The position numbers and the translations under genes are program-made. Below are positions 39,281 through 46,388 of a stretch of 46,388 nt of DNA, piece after piece. The stretch comes from Armatimonadota bacterium. GTDB lineage: Bacteria > Armatimonadota > Zipacnadia > Zipacnadales > UBA11051. Where the stretch lies: positions 1-46,388 of the forward strand of contig JABLXH010000034.1 of NCBI GenBank assembly GCA_013178155.1, given 5' to 3'. Positions within the stretch are counted from its first letter, which is position 1. Every line of letters begins with the position of its first letter. The notes beneath the pieces are model-generated. The model saw nothing but the letters and a program-made list of their open reading frames with translations, was not told where the DNA came from and searched no databases.

Positions 39281-40933
39281 TCAGTTGTGGGCTGGCCGCG
39301 CCCCTACGTACGCGCCCGTCTGGACAACGCTCGCCGGCAACCGCGGGCTGAAGTCGCGTAGCGTCTCCATGAGGCGCACGTCGGTGCCCGGCGCGATGGC
39401 ATAGAAGGACACCGTGGGGTCGGCGCAGACGATATTGTCCTGGATGGTCCAGCCGCCGATCTTGCGCCAGCCGGGCGGGATGCCCCCAGCGTAGGCGCGG
39501 AGCCAGCTATCGAAGCAGACCGCGATGTCCGCTTGGCGCTCGCGGGCCAGGGCCTCAAGGCGGCCAGGGTTGAACTCACGGCGGATGATCCACTGGCCTG
39601 TCTCCAGGGTGCCCAGGCCGCCAATGTCCAGACAGTGGATGTCAGCCAGGTAGTTGATGGCCCCGATGTCATTGGCCACAACCGTGGCCCCGGGCCAGTA
39701 GGCCGCCAGGAAGCGCCCCATCTGGACTTGCTGTTCGTAGGTGTTGCGAGCCAGGATCGGCACCTGGCGGTACGGCCGCACAGCGCGAACCACGACAGGG
39801 GCTGCGAAAGCGAGCAGCGTGACGATCAGGACAACCTGCGCGACGAAGCCGGGACCGGGGGCTCCGGGCTCTCGCGCCGGCCGGTCCCTCAGCGAGAGGG
39901 CAAGGCCCAGGATACCCAGGGCCACCAGGTAGCCCTCGTAGCGGCTCAGGAAGCTGCGGGCGATGACAGCCAACTGAACATGCAGTACGAGCCCCCCGAG
40001 AAAGAGCACCAGGACCAGCGAGGGCACGGTCCAGAGGGCGTTGGGCCGCTGCAGGCGGATGGCCAGCACCACCAGCCCTGCCAGCAGCAGGGCATAGACG
40101 AAGGGGTTGCTCATGGTCTGGCCGTAGCCGGTGCCCAGAAGCTGCACAACGTAGTGCAGCAAGTCGGTGCGCGGGCCGTGGCCCTTGACCAGGACGGAGT
40201 TCGGCAGCCACATCCAGCCGTGAGCCAACGAGATTGCCGCATACACGGCGACTGGCAACGCGGCGCCCAGCCCCAGCAGCGCCCCCAGGTCCCACCGCCG
40301 CCGCACCAGGCACAGCAGGACCAGCACGGCCACCAGGAAGAGCGATTCCAGACGGGCCATAACGGAAAGGGCGGCCAGGACCGGCAGCCACAGCCGCGCC
40401 CCTGTGTCTCCGTCCGGCCGGCTCAATGTGGTCGCCGCCCCACAGCTCAGAAGAAGCGTCAGCAGCACATGCAGCGTGTGTTCCATGCCGCAGAATACCA
40501 GCAGCGGCACAGGGGCGAGAAAGACCACGGCCGAGGTGGCCACGAAGCGCAGTCCCGGCGGCTCCAAGTCCTCCCGGAGCAACCAATGGTGCACAGCAAC
40601 GGCGACGGCTAGCGCCAGCAGCACGTTCAGCACCAGAGGGATCAGCAGGCCTGGGCCAAAGACACGGTAACACGCTGCCAGAAGCAACGTCCACAGCGGG
40701 GATGACGAGGAACCTGAGAACTCGTAGCGAGTGATGCCCCAGACGCCGTGCTCGGCCAGATTCCGCGCCAGGGCCATGTGAATGTAGCTGTCATCGTTGA
40801 CGTAGACGTTACCGCCGGCGGTCGCGCGGCTGGTCGGCACGTAGAGAAAGCCGATGGCCCCGGCCAGCAGAGCGAGGACCGCCAGCAGCGGCCATTGCGC
40901 CTGCCACACGGAGCGCCGCGCGGGTACTTGCAT
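39281..40933 (-). CDS. Polytopic GT-C-like glycosyltransferase
   Basis: A 550-residue membrane protein. After the first helix (about residues 14-32), the loop contains NVYVNDDSYIHMALARNLAE, then GVWGITRYEFSGSSSSPLW: the D-D-S-Y-I and S-x-P-L-W pattern of GT-C enzymes that use polyprenyl-linked sugars. About ten further helices follow, and a C-terminal soluble part of 130 residues contains ARNTYEQQVQMGRFLAAYWP and VVANDIGAINYLADIHCLDI. Substrate unknown. The ATG lies 3 bases after the stop of the preceding gene (TAGCCGATG), so the two are coupled. Confidence 0.72.
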   Translation of the reverse strand: MQVPARRSVWQAQWPLLAVLALLAGAIGFLYVPTSRATAGGNVYVNDDSYIHMALARNLAEHGVWGITRYEFSGSSSSPLWTLLLAACYRVFGPGLLIPLVLNVLLALAVAVAVHHWLLREDLEPPGLRFVATSAVVFLAPVPLLVFCGMEHTLHVLLTLLLSCGAATTLSRPDGDTGARLWLPVLAALSVMARLESLFLVAVLVLLCLVRRRWDLGALLGLGAALPVAVYAAISLAHGWMWLPNSVLVKGHGPRTDLLHYVVQLLGTGYGQTMSNPFVYALLLAGLVVLAIRLQRPNALWTVPSLVLVLFLGGLVLHVQLAVIARSFLSRYEGYLVALGILGLALSLRDRPAREPGAPGPGFVAQVVLIVTLLAFAAPVVVRAVRPYRQVPILARNTYEQQVQMGRFLAAYWPGATVVANDIGAINYLADIHCLDIGGLGTLETGQWIIRREFNPGRLEALARERQADIAVCFDSWLRAYAGGIPPGWRKIGGWTIQDNIVCADPTVSFYAIAPGTDVRLMETLRDFSPRLPASVVQTGAYVGARPAHN

Positions 40934-40936
40934 CGG

Positions 40937-42328
40937 CTACTGTACCCCACCGAAGGCCTTCTCGGCGGCCAGCATGGCCGGAGCCGAGGCCGTGGGCTGT
41001 CCCGCCTTGCTGAAGGCGGTCAGTGCCAGTCTCCAGATCTGCGGCTCCCACTCCCCCAGGTCAAACCAGTCACTGGTCGTCATGGCGAACCGATCGCCTC
41101 TTGTTCCCACGTTCGGCCCCAGCTTCGGGTCCTCGGTCGAGCCGTTCCACATCTGGTCGAGGACCGTGCGGGCAAAGCGCTTCATGTCCTCGGCCGTGAA
41201 CACCACACCGCGATGGCAGGCCTCGATAGCAAAGCCCACGTCAATGGTCCCGTGGCTGGTATCCTCGAGGCCGCTATGTCCCGGTTCACCGCCCTCCACC
41301 CAGTCCCAGTAGTTCCAGACCCAGGCCTCGCCCTGCTCGCGCAGGTACCGGCGGAACAGCCGGGCCATCTGCTCGGCACGGGTGGCGAAGAGCGGGTCAG
41401 CGCCGGGAACGTCCTTGAGGACCAGGTAGGCCCGGCCGAGCGCCAGATACTGATTGTGCGGCTGCAGGCGGTTCGGGAAGCGGTCAGTGATCAGGTCGGC
41501 AAACCGGTAGCCGCCAGCCCCATCACCCATGTCCAGCCAATGTTGCTCATGCTTGCGCAACATGTTCTCGGCGATGTAGGCCAGGAACTGATCGGCACTC
41601 TTGCCGAACTGTGCCTGAAGCCCCGGATCCTTCCTGATCGCCTCGACAAACAAAGCGACCGGGTAGGCGACCATGCCTTCATGCACGGCGAACTCGGTGG
41701 GCTCGGGGGCAATGGTCCGCACCAGGAACTTGTCGCCCTGGTGGGTCTCGCCCGTGACGGTTACGCTCAGACCGGGGATCTCGCCGATAGGCTCCCCGGA
41801 CGCGTAGGGCTTGCCCTCGGCCACGTACTGGCGGGTGTTCTGGTCCTGCACGCGGTAGGTGGCCGGGTCCGTGAACTCGATGATGTACGTGTGGCCGGTG
41901 TACTTCGCCGCGACCTCACCCCTGGTCTCCCGGCGCTCCGCTGGCTCAATCGTGGCCTTGGAGATGTTGTGCAGCGCCTGAGCGTAGAACAGGCCGCAAG
42001 AGTAAGTGGTCGTCTGCCACCCCACGAAGCGGTCGCCGTCGTGGTCTCGGGCGTTGCCGATCATCCGTGTGAAGTGGTCCTGGACCTTGCTGAGCCAGTA
42101 GGTATCACCGGTCACCGCCCACAGGCGCATGTAGTTGCGCAGGTACGAGGCCTCGCCCCAGCCAAGGGTGCCGGAATCGGCACTCTCAGACAGGCCTCGC
42201 CCCTCCTTCTGCCCGGCGTCCCAGTCCCGGAAAGCGGCGACGAGCCGTTCGCGGTCCAACTGAGCCCCGGCCGGAACCCCCAGCACCACGGCCAGAACCA
42301 GCATGGGCATCAGCAGTTCAGTCCACAT
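40937..42328 (-). CDS. Secreted protein of unknown function, probable helical toroid
   Basis: A 463-residue protein with a signal peptide (MWTELLMPMLVLAVVLGVPA). The mature part is rich in aromatic helices: GWGEASYLRNYMRLWAVTG, then TYWLSKVQDHFTRMIGNARD, WVWNYWDWVEGG and DTSHGTIDVGFAIEACHRGV. This pattern recalls (alpha/alpha) barrel polysaccharide lyases and glycosidases. A beta-rich piece near residues 155-215 interrupts the helices. No catalytic residues can be assigned with confidence. GAGGGG lies 8 bases before ATG 42328; the longer frame to 42454 is a shadow. It lies between a GYF-domain membrane protein gene and a GT-C gene. Confidence 0.65.
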   Translation of the reverse strand: MWTELLMPMLVLAVVLGVPAGAQLDRERLVAAFRDWDAGQKEGRGLSESADSGTLGWGEASYLRNYMRLWAVTGDTYWLSKVQDHFTRMIGNARDHDGDRFVGWQTTTYSCGLFYAQALHNISKATIEPAERRETRGEVAAKYTGHTYIIEFTDPATYRVQDQNTRQYVAEGKPYASGEPIGEIPGLSVTVTGETHQGDKFLVRTIAPEPTEFAVHEGMVAYPVALFVEAIRKDPGLQAQFGKSADQFLAYIAENMLRKHEQHWLDMGDGAGGYRFADLITDRFPNRLQPHNQYLALGRAYLVLKDVPGADPLFATRAEQMARLFRRYLREQGEAWVWNYWDWVEGGEPGHSGLEDTSHGTIDVGFAIEACHRGVVFTAEDMKRFARTVLDQMWNGSTEDPKLGPNVGTRGDRFAMTTSDWFDLGEWEPQIWRLALTAFSKAGQPTASAPAMLAAEKAFGGVQ

Positions 42329-42365
42329 GGCGGAGCCCCTCTCAGGTTTTGGGCGCGTGTCGCCC

Positions 42366-43247
42366 TCATTTCGCCGGGAAGACCGACCGGTAGCAGGCAA
42401 CGGTGCAGCCCATGGACAGCGGCGCGGTGAACAAGATGCCAACGCAACAGGCAAACATCCCGGCGGAGGAGATCAGTTGGAAGATGAAGTACGCCAGCAA
42501 GTATGTCCAGAAGTTGGCCTTCACCGTGTTCCAGGACGTCACCAGGGCCTCGATGGCCCCAGCCCGGTCATCGGCGATCAGCGGCATGGCGAAAAGGGTG
42601 ATGGTACCAATGGCGATGCCCAGCAGGTTTGAGACGCCCTGGACCAGGAGGTTGACAGACGCCGCGGCCTGCTCGCCACCCTGCCGCTGCACGGTCAGAA
42701 ACACCACCAGCATGAGTGGCACCACAACCACCATTGAAGCGAGCGTGATGATCAACACAAGTCCCCACGCGACACCGAAGTACCGGAAGCCCTCAAACAC
42801 GTCGCCCGCCCGGACCGACTGCCCGGCATGGCGCTTGAGCAGCATCCGGTAGAGGCCGACACCCAGGGGCGGGCCGCAGATGCCGATGGTGACCAGCGTG
42901 ATCAGCAGCATCAGCGCCATGGCCCCCACAAAGGCGCCCCACTCGGTGCTCACCATCTGCCAGCCCGTATTGATCCAAACGCTCAGGCCGCTGGCAGTAC
43001 CCGGTCCCAGGGGCTGTGTGCCCGCCGGCTGATAGCCACCGACAGGCGCGGCGTACCCTGTGGACGGCGGTGCAGTCGTGGGGCCGGAGAACTCCAGGAA
43101 GTCGCTGACGGGCCGCCACTCGGTCCCGCCCACCGGGCAGAGCCGGTCGGCCGGTCCGATCTGTCCGGCCTGGACCCACTGCCGTATCTGTGCCTCCTCG
43201 TACGGCCCATGGGTCTGGTTGCCACGCAGCAGGTACCACTGGGACAT
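42366..43247 (-). CDS. GYF-domain membrane protein
   Basis: A 293-residue protein. Residues about 4-50 (WYLLRGNQTHGPYEEAQIRQ, then GQIGPADRLCPVGGTEWRPV) form a GYF_2 domain, which usually binds proline-rich peptides. A glycine/proline-rich linker leads to about four to six transmembrane helices (from residue 100 on) with VFEGFRYFGVAWGLVLIITL and FWTYLLAYFIFQLISSAGMF, as in DUF975-like membrane proteins. The function is unknown. GGAGGTG lies 5 bases before the ATG. It is located between the enolase-superfamily gene and the secreted toroid gene, 37 bp before the latter. Confidence 0.75.
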   Translation of the reverse strand: MSQWYLLRGNQTHGPYEEAQIRQWVQAGQIGPADRLCPVGGTEWRPVSDFLEFSGPTTAPPSTGYAAPVGGYQPAGTQPLGPGTASGLSVWINTGWQMVSTEWGAFVGAMALMLLITLVTIGICGPPLGVGLYRMLLKRHAGQSVRAGDVFEGFRYFGVAWGLVLIITLASMVVVVPLMLVVFLTVQRQGGEQAAASVNLLVQGVSNLLGIAIGTITLFAMPLIADDRAGAIEALVTSWNTVKANFWTYLLAYFIFQLISSAGMFACCVGILFTAPLSMGCTVACYRSVFPAK

Positions 43248-43347
43248 GACGGCACCTCCGGGACGGCAGAATGGGAAAGGCGGAGAACGGAACAGGCGAT
43301 GGTCGGCAGGACTGGGCCCACGGTCACCCATCACCCCTCACTCGCGC

Positions 43348-44697
43348 TCAGTACCCCAGCCCCGTCGCGCTCAGGCTTTCCGTGCTCACCTGCCCGTCAT
43401 GCACCTCAAACAGCGGCCGGTGGGCCGCGGCGACCTCCGGCTGCTCGTGCGGCAGGTACTGGCGCGAGTTGTACTCAAAGCCCATCAGCGTGTCTATCCG
43501 CGCGGCAAACCCGGCCTCGTGGATGAGGGACAGACCGGGGTTCGTCAAGTCCTGGAACGTGACCACCAGGTTCTGTTCCCGCGCCTTGGCCACATAGAGC
43601 AGAGCGGAGGAGTGGCCCTTGCAGGTCTTCAGGCCCACGCCCGACCAGCCCAGCTCGATGGCCAGGTCCAGCTTGTCGGTGTCAGTCACCCCTTCATCCA
43701 CCACTACAGGCTTCAGCGCCGCCACTGGTCGCATGTCGAACCGATGGGCCGACAGATCGCGTTCGGTGGGCTGTTCCAGGTACAGCAAGGCTTCATAGGC
43801 CAGGGGCGAGCGCTCCTGCAGGCGCTGCAGGTAATCCACCACGGACTCGGGGTCGGGGTTCATTTCGTTGCTGTCGGTGGACAGGTAGAAGCGGTCCGTG
43901 ATGCCCAGCCGCTGGTAGGTGGCCTGGACCACCTCGGCGATGGTCGCCGTGCGCTCGACGTCCCAATCATTGTCATTGCCCCGCAGCTTCACCTTGAAGC
44001 AGCGGATGCCATCGCGCTCGATCCACTCCTCCAGGCTCACCGGCAGGCCATCCCGGGGGTCACTGTCGGTGACCTCCCCGCGGGTCAGCTTGTCCATGCC
44101 CCCGACCAGGTGGAAGATGGGCAGGCTGGGCTTGTAGCTCTCGTGCAGGTAGTCGCCCGGGTACTTGCCGATCCAGTCCGCACCGAGCCAGTAGGAAAGG
44201 TCCATGTCCATGAAGCCGGCGCTGTAGCCGTCGTAGCTGCTGATTCCATTGGCTTTGCCGAAGGCGTCGGTCAGGGCCGCGTCCACCGGCGAGGCGCAGA
44301 CCAGTGCGCCCAGGACCGGCATGGTCTCCGCCAGGCCCAGCTCCGCGCTCACCTCGGCCGCCATATCGCTCAGCAGCGGTTTGGCCTCGAGATAGAGATC
44401 CATGGGATGACCATGGCGAGCGTTGCTGAGCATATGGTCACAGAACCGCTGCGCCACTCGCCGCATGGCCGCGTCCCGTTCCTCGTGCCCAACGACCTGC
44501 GACGGGAATCCCCACAGGTCCGAAAGCAGGATATGGCCCAGCCCCTCGGCACGCTTGCCGTCGCGGGTCTCCACCAGGGCGCGGCACGTCATGGAGGTGA
44601 TGGCGGCCACCACACCGCTGCCGAACTTCAGTGGCGTGCGCAGGACCGCGTCGGTGAAGGTGGGCTCGATCTCCAGCAGCTTGATGTCGGAGTTCAC
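43348..44697 (-). CDS. Mandelate racemase/muconate lactonizing enzyme family protein
   Basis: A 449-residue enolase-superfamily enzyme. The barrel carries the catalytic K-x-K pair in CFKVKLRG (K235, K237), metal ligands in STDSNEMN (D275), LEQPTERD (E308) and VVDEGVTD (D334/E335), and lysine candidates in GLKTCKGH (K357, K360). Such enzymes abstract a proton next to a carboxylate, for example in sugar-acid dehydration. The substrate is not evident; the set with two lysine-bearing strands would suit a racemase or dehydratase. GTG start, ribosome site weak. It belongs to the right-hand minus-strand run of genes. Confidence 0.82.
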   Translation of the reverse strand: MNSDIKLLEIEPTFTDAVLRTPLKFGSGVVAAITSMTCRALVETRDGKRAEGLGHILLSDLWGFPSQVVGHEERDAAMRRVAQRFCDHMLSNARHGHPMDLYLEAKPLLSDMAAEVSAELGLAETMPVLGALVCASPVDAALTDAFGKANGISSYDGYSAGFMDMDLSYWLGADWIGKYPGDYLHESYKPSLPIFHLVGGMDKLTRGEVTDSDPRDGLPVSLEEWIERDGIRCFKVKLRGNDNDWDVERTATIAEVVQATYQRLGITDRFYLSTDSNEMNPDPESVVDYLQRLQERSPLAYEALLYLEQPTERDLSAHRFDMRPVAALKPVVVDEGVTDTDKLDLAIELGWSGVGLKTCKGHSSALLYVAKAREQNLVVTFQDLTNPGLSLIHEAGFAARIDTLMGFEYNSRQYLPHEQPEVAAAHRPLFEVHDGQVSTESLSATGLGY

Positions 44698-44783
44698 GGC
44701 GAACCATCCGTTCGTCAGAAGTTGCGCGGAGGGTTCGCCGCCAGGGAGAAAGGGGCCTGCAAGAGGACTGCGACGTAGCGGCG

Positions 44784-46388
44784 CTACTTCGCGCGCTGCA
44801 GCCGCCAGGCGCGATCGGCAGTGATCGGCGCCACTGTGGTCTGGAGCCCGGCGAGGTCGGCCAGACGCGTGTTCAGGGGGTCCAGGATGACCCCAGGCTC
44901 CGCCCGAATTGGCGAGGGCACATTGCTCAGGTACGGCCCGCGCCAGCCCCGGATCGGCACCGGATTGCCGCTGGCGTCCAGGCCGGTCTCAGGCGCCGTG
45001 CGTGACGCGAGGTCGGCCACAGTCCGGGGGTAGCACCCCGTGTCCTCGCGAAAACAGCCGGCGGCACGCTCAACCTGGTCCAGCGTCCGAGATACGCCGT
45101 AGGTAACAGCGTACGCTTCGCGGCTCACCGGGGTGTTCAGCAGCACCACTGCCAGCGGCGCTGTGAGCACGATGAGGCCGATGACGGGGCCGGTCATGCC
45201 ACGGTCGTAGCGCCACGCTGCTGCCAGGAGACCGCCAATGAGCACCATGTAGAGGCCGAAGAGCAGGTCGGCCTCGAGAGCGGTCAGACGCCGGGGTGGA
45301 GGCGGCAAGTCATCGGTCCGGACCGTGTCTGCCGGAGTCTCCGCCGCCTGGGTGCGGTCCTCGGGCCTCACCAGCGCTCGACAACCTCTGCTGGCCAGCA
45401 ATTGAGCCGCCTGGGGGCTCGGGCGTCCCTTCCGGGCCACCAGAACTCGGTAGTCGCGGTGCCCATCCCTGGGCGCCTCCGCGAAAACCAGGTCCCCCAT
45501 CTCCTCGGACCGCAGCAGCAGGAAATGCCGCGATACGGTGGCCTTCTCCAGGTCCAGGGACCGCACTGTTCCGGGTGCCGGACTGCTCCCGTAGAGGCGC
45601 CGCAGGGCGCCTCGCTCCATGGCCTCGCAGAAGGCGGCGGCCCCCTCTTCGGGCCGCGCCATGCGTCGTCGCAGGTCAGCGTAGGTCTGCCCTGGCGCCA
45701 GAGTTGCACGACGCTCGACCCAGCGCGTGGGCACCGTCTGGGACACATAGGGCTCATCGGCGACAAGGCACAGCAGCACGGTGCTCATCGGCGGAGCGCT
45801 TAGCCGTGAGATGGCCAGCGGGTAGACGAGACGCCCAGCGTCGTACGGAAAGCGAAGGCTCACCGGCGGGACGTCCTGGAGTACCGGCCGCTGCGCCACC
45901 ACAGTCTGCTGCAGCTTGAGCGCCACAAACACCCATCGCTGCCGGGCGTAGGTGTCCAGGATGCCCCCAGGGTCGTGTGGAACGCGATAGCCGTTGGTGA
46001 CGAGCCAGTGGCGCAGTGTGTCGCCGGCGCCAGCGGCCAGGACCACGGCATCGAAATCCCCCACGGTCATGTGCGCCAGGACCTGAACCATGCCCTCCCC
46101 CATGCCTTGCCCGGTGCCGGCGTGCTTGCTCGCGAAGAACGGCAACAAGCCCGAGAGCCTGGCTACCAGCGAACGGCGTAACTGCCCTAGGTACGTGGTG
46201 AGCACAGGCTCGGTGCGGCGGAACACCTCGGCGATGAACCTGGCGTCGGCGGGCGTAACGGCGCTCGGACGGGCAGGCACCGGGATCACCCACGCAAACT
46301 GCGCCGCCGGACCATGGTAGGTGGTCTGCAGCAGCAGCACCTCCTCGGGCCCATCCCGTATCAGCACCGCCTTCTGGGCCGACGACGA
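44784..46388 (-). CDS. DUF2330 protein with GspG-like C-terminal domain (5' end outside window)
   Basis: The frame is open to the right edge, so the N-terminus is missing; 534 residues are visible. The first part, SSSAQKAVLIRDGPEEVLLL and then AAQFAWVIPVPARP, is typical of DUF2330. Regions near residue 380 and 415 are transmembrane helices. After them comes VERAAGCFREDTGCYPRTVA and IRGWRGPYLSNVPSP, which strongly resembles the C-terminal part of type II secretion pseudopilin GspG. The protein is thus anchored, with one domain outside and one tail of pilin-like fold. The function of DUF2330 is unknown. It is the first visible gene of the right-hand run. Confidence 0.75.
   Translation of the reverse strand, partial: SSSAQKAVLIRDGPEEVLLLQTTYHGPAAQFAWVIPVPARPSAVTPADARFIAEVFRRTEPVLTTYLGQLRRSLVARLSGLLPFFASKHAGTGQGMGEGMVQVLAHMTVGDFDAVVLAAGAGDTLRHWLVTNGYRVPHDPGGILDTYARQRWVFVALKLQQTVVAQRPVLQDVPPVSLRFPYDAGRLVYPLAISRLSAPPMSTVLLCLVADEPYVSQTVPTRWVERRATLAPGQTYADLRRRMARPEEGAAAFCEAMERGALRRLYGSSPAPGTVRSLDLEKATVSRHFLLLRSEEMGDLVFAEAPRDGHRDYRVLVARKGRPSPQAAQLLASRGCRALVRPEDRTQAAETPADTVRTDDLPPPPRRLTALEADLLFGLYMVLIGGLLAAAWRYDRGMTGPVIGLIVLTAPLAVVLLNTPVSREAYAVTYGVSRTLDQVERAAGCFREDTGCYPRTVADLASRTAPETGLDASGNPVPIRGWRGPYLSNVPSPIRAEPGVILDPLNTRLADLAGLQTTVAPITADRAWRLQRAK

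Noticed and set aside
40748-42430. Plus-strand ORF of 560 codons
   Set aside because: It crosses two minus-strand genes and a gene boundary and has shadow-like composition.
43060-44778. Plus-strand ORF of 572 codons
   Set aside because: It spans the antisense side of two genes, including the enolase-superfamily enzyme with all catalytic residues on the minus strand.

Overview
This is a high-GC chromosomal window from an uncultivated-looking, diderm bacterium. The transport chain for lipopolysaccharide (lptC-lptA-lptB-lptF/G), several lipobox-bearing lipoproteins and a DUF3084 gene overlapping a YqgF/RuvC-fold gene point to an outer-membrane lineage near Armatimonadota. That placement is inference from gene content. 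The promoters found are of the sigma-70 type with 17-bp spacers, and Shine-Dalgarno sites of the GGAGG type are common.

Left part, 1-9.8 kb. A minus-strand operon encodes a secreted FG-GAP-like protein, a DUF3160 lipoprotein, a CapA-type lipoprotein and the start of a sialidase-like protein. It faces a URO-D-family methyltransferase-like gene and ftsZ on the plus strand; ftsZ has its own promoter and no ftsA beside it. Next comes a minus-strand group of a TIM-barrel isomerase and two GT4 glycosyltransferases, one interrupted by a one-base frameshift.

Envelope operon, about 9.95-21.94 kb, plus strand. Thirteen tightly packed or overlapping genes run holA, a 41-aa membrane peptide, two polytopic GT-C glycosyltransferases, rfbF, rfbG, a GT2 enzyme, lptC, lptA, lptB, a single lptF/G permease, DUF3084 and a YqgF-like nuclease. 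CDP-sugar synthesis, lipid-linked glycosyl transfer and LPS export are therefore physically joined.

Catabolic region, 21.9-33.8 kb. A minus-strand run encodes a DUF1080 protein, a second URO-D-family protein, an alpha/beta hydrolase, a secreted beta-propeller and a glycoside-hydrolase-like protein. Divergent from it is an FAD flavoprotein of the FrdA/NadB type followed by a macrodomain protein. An esterase-like lipoprotein and a DegT-type aminotransferase follow on the minus strand.

Accessory region, 33.8-36.85 kb. A CcrM/HinfI-type DNA methyltransferase, preceded by a small overlapping ORF and its own promoter, converges on an unrecognised winged-helix protein with more AT-rich codons. Beside it lies an array of five tRNA genes (Leu-Val-Gly-Gly-Cys, read on the minus strand) with two promoters, a terminator and a tRNA-like fragment.

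Right part, 36.88-46.39 kb, minus strand. An epimerase-like protein, a second DegT aminotransferase, a GT-C-like membrane protein, a secreted protein of unknown function, a GYF-domain membrane protein, an enolase-superfamily enzyme and a DUF2330 protein with a GspG-like tail that runs off the window. Several intergenic spaces hold palindromic elements that look like dispersed repeats.
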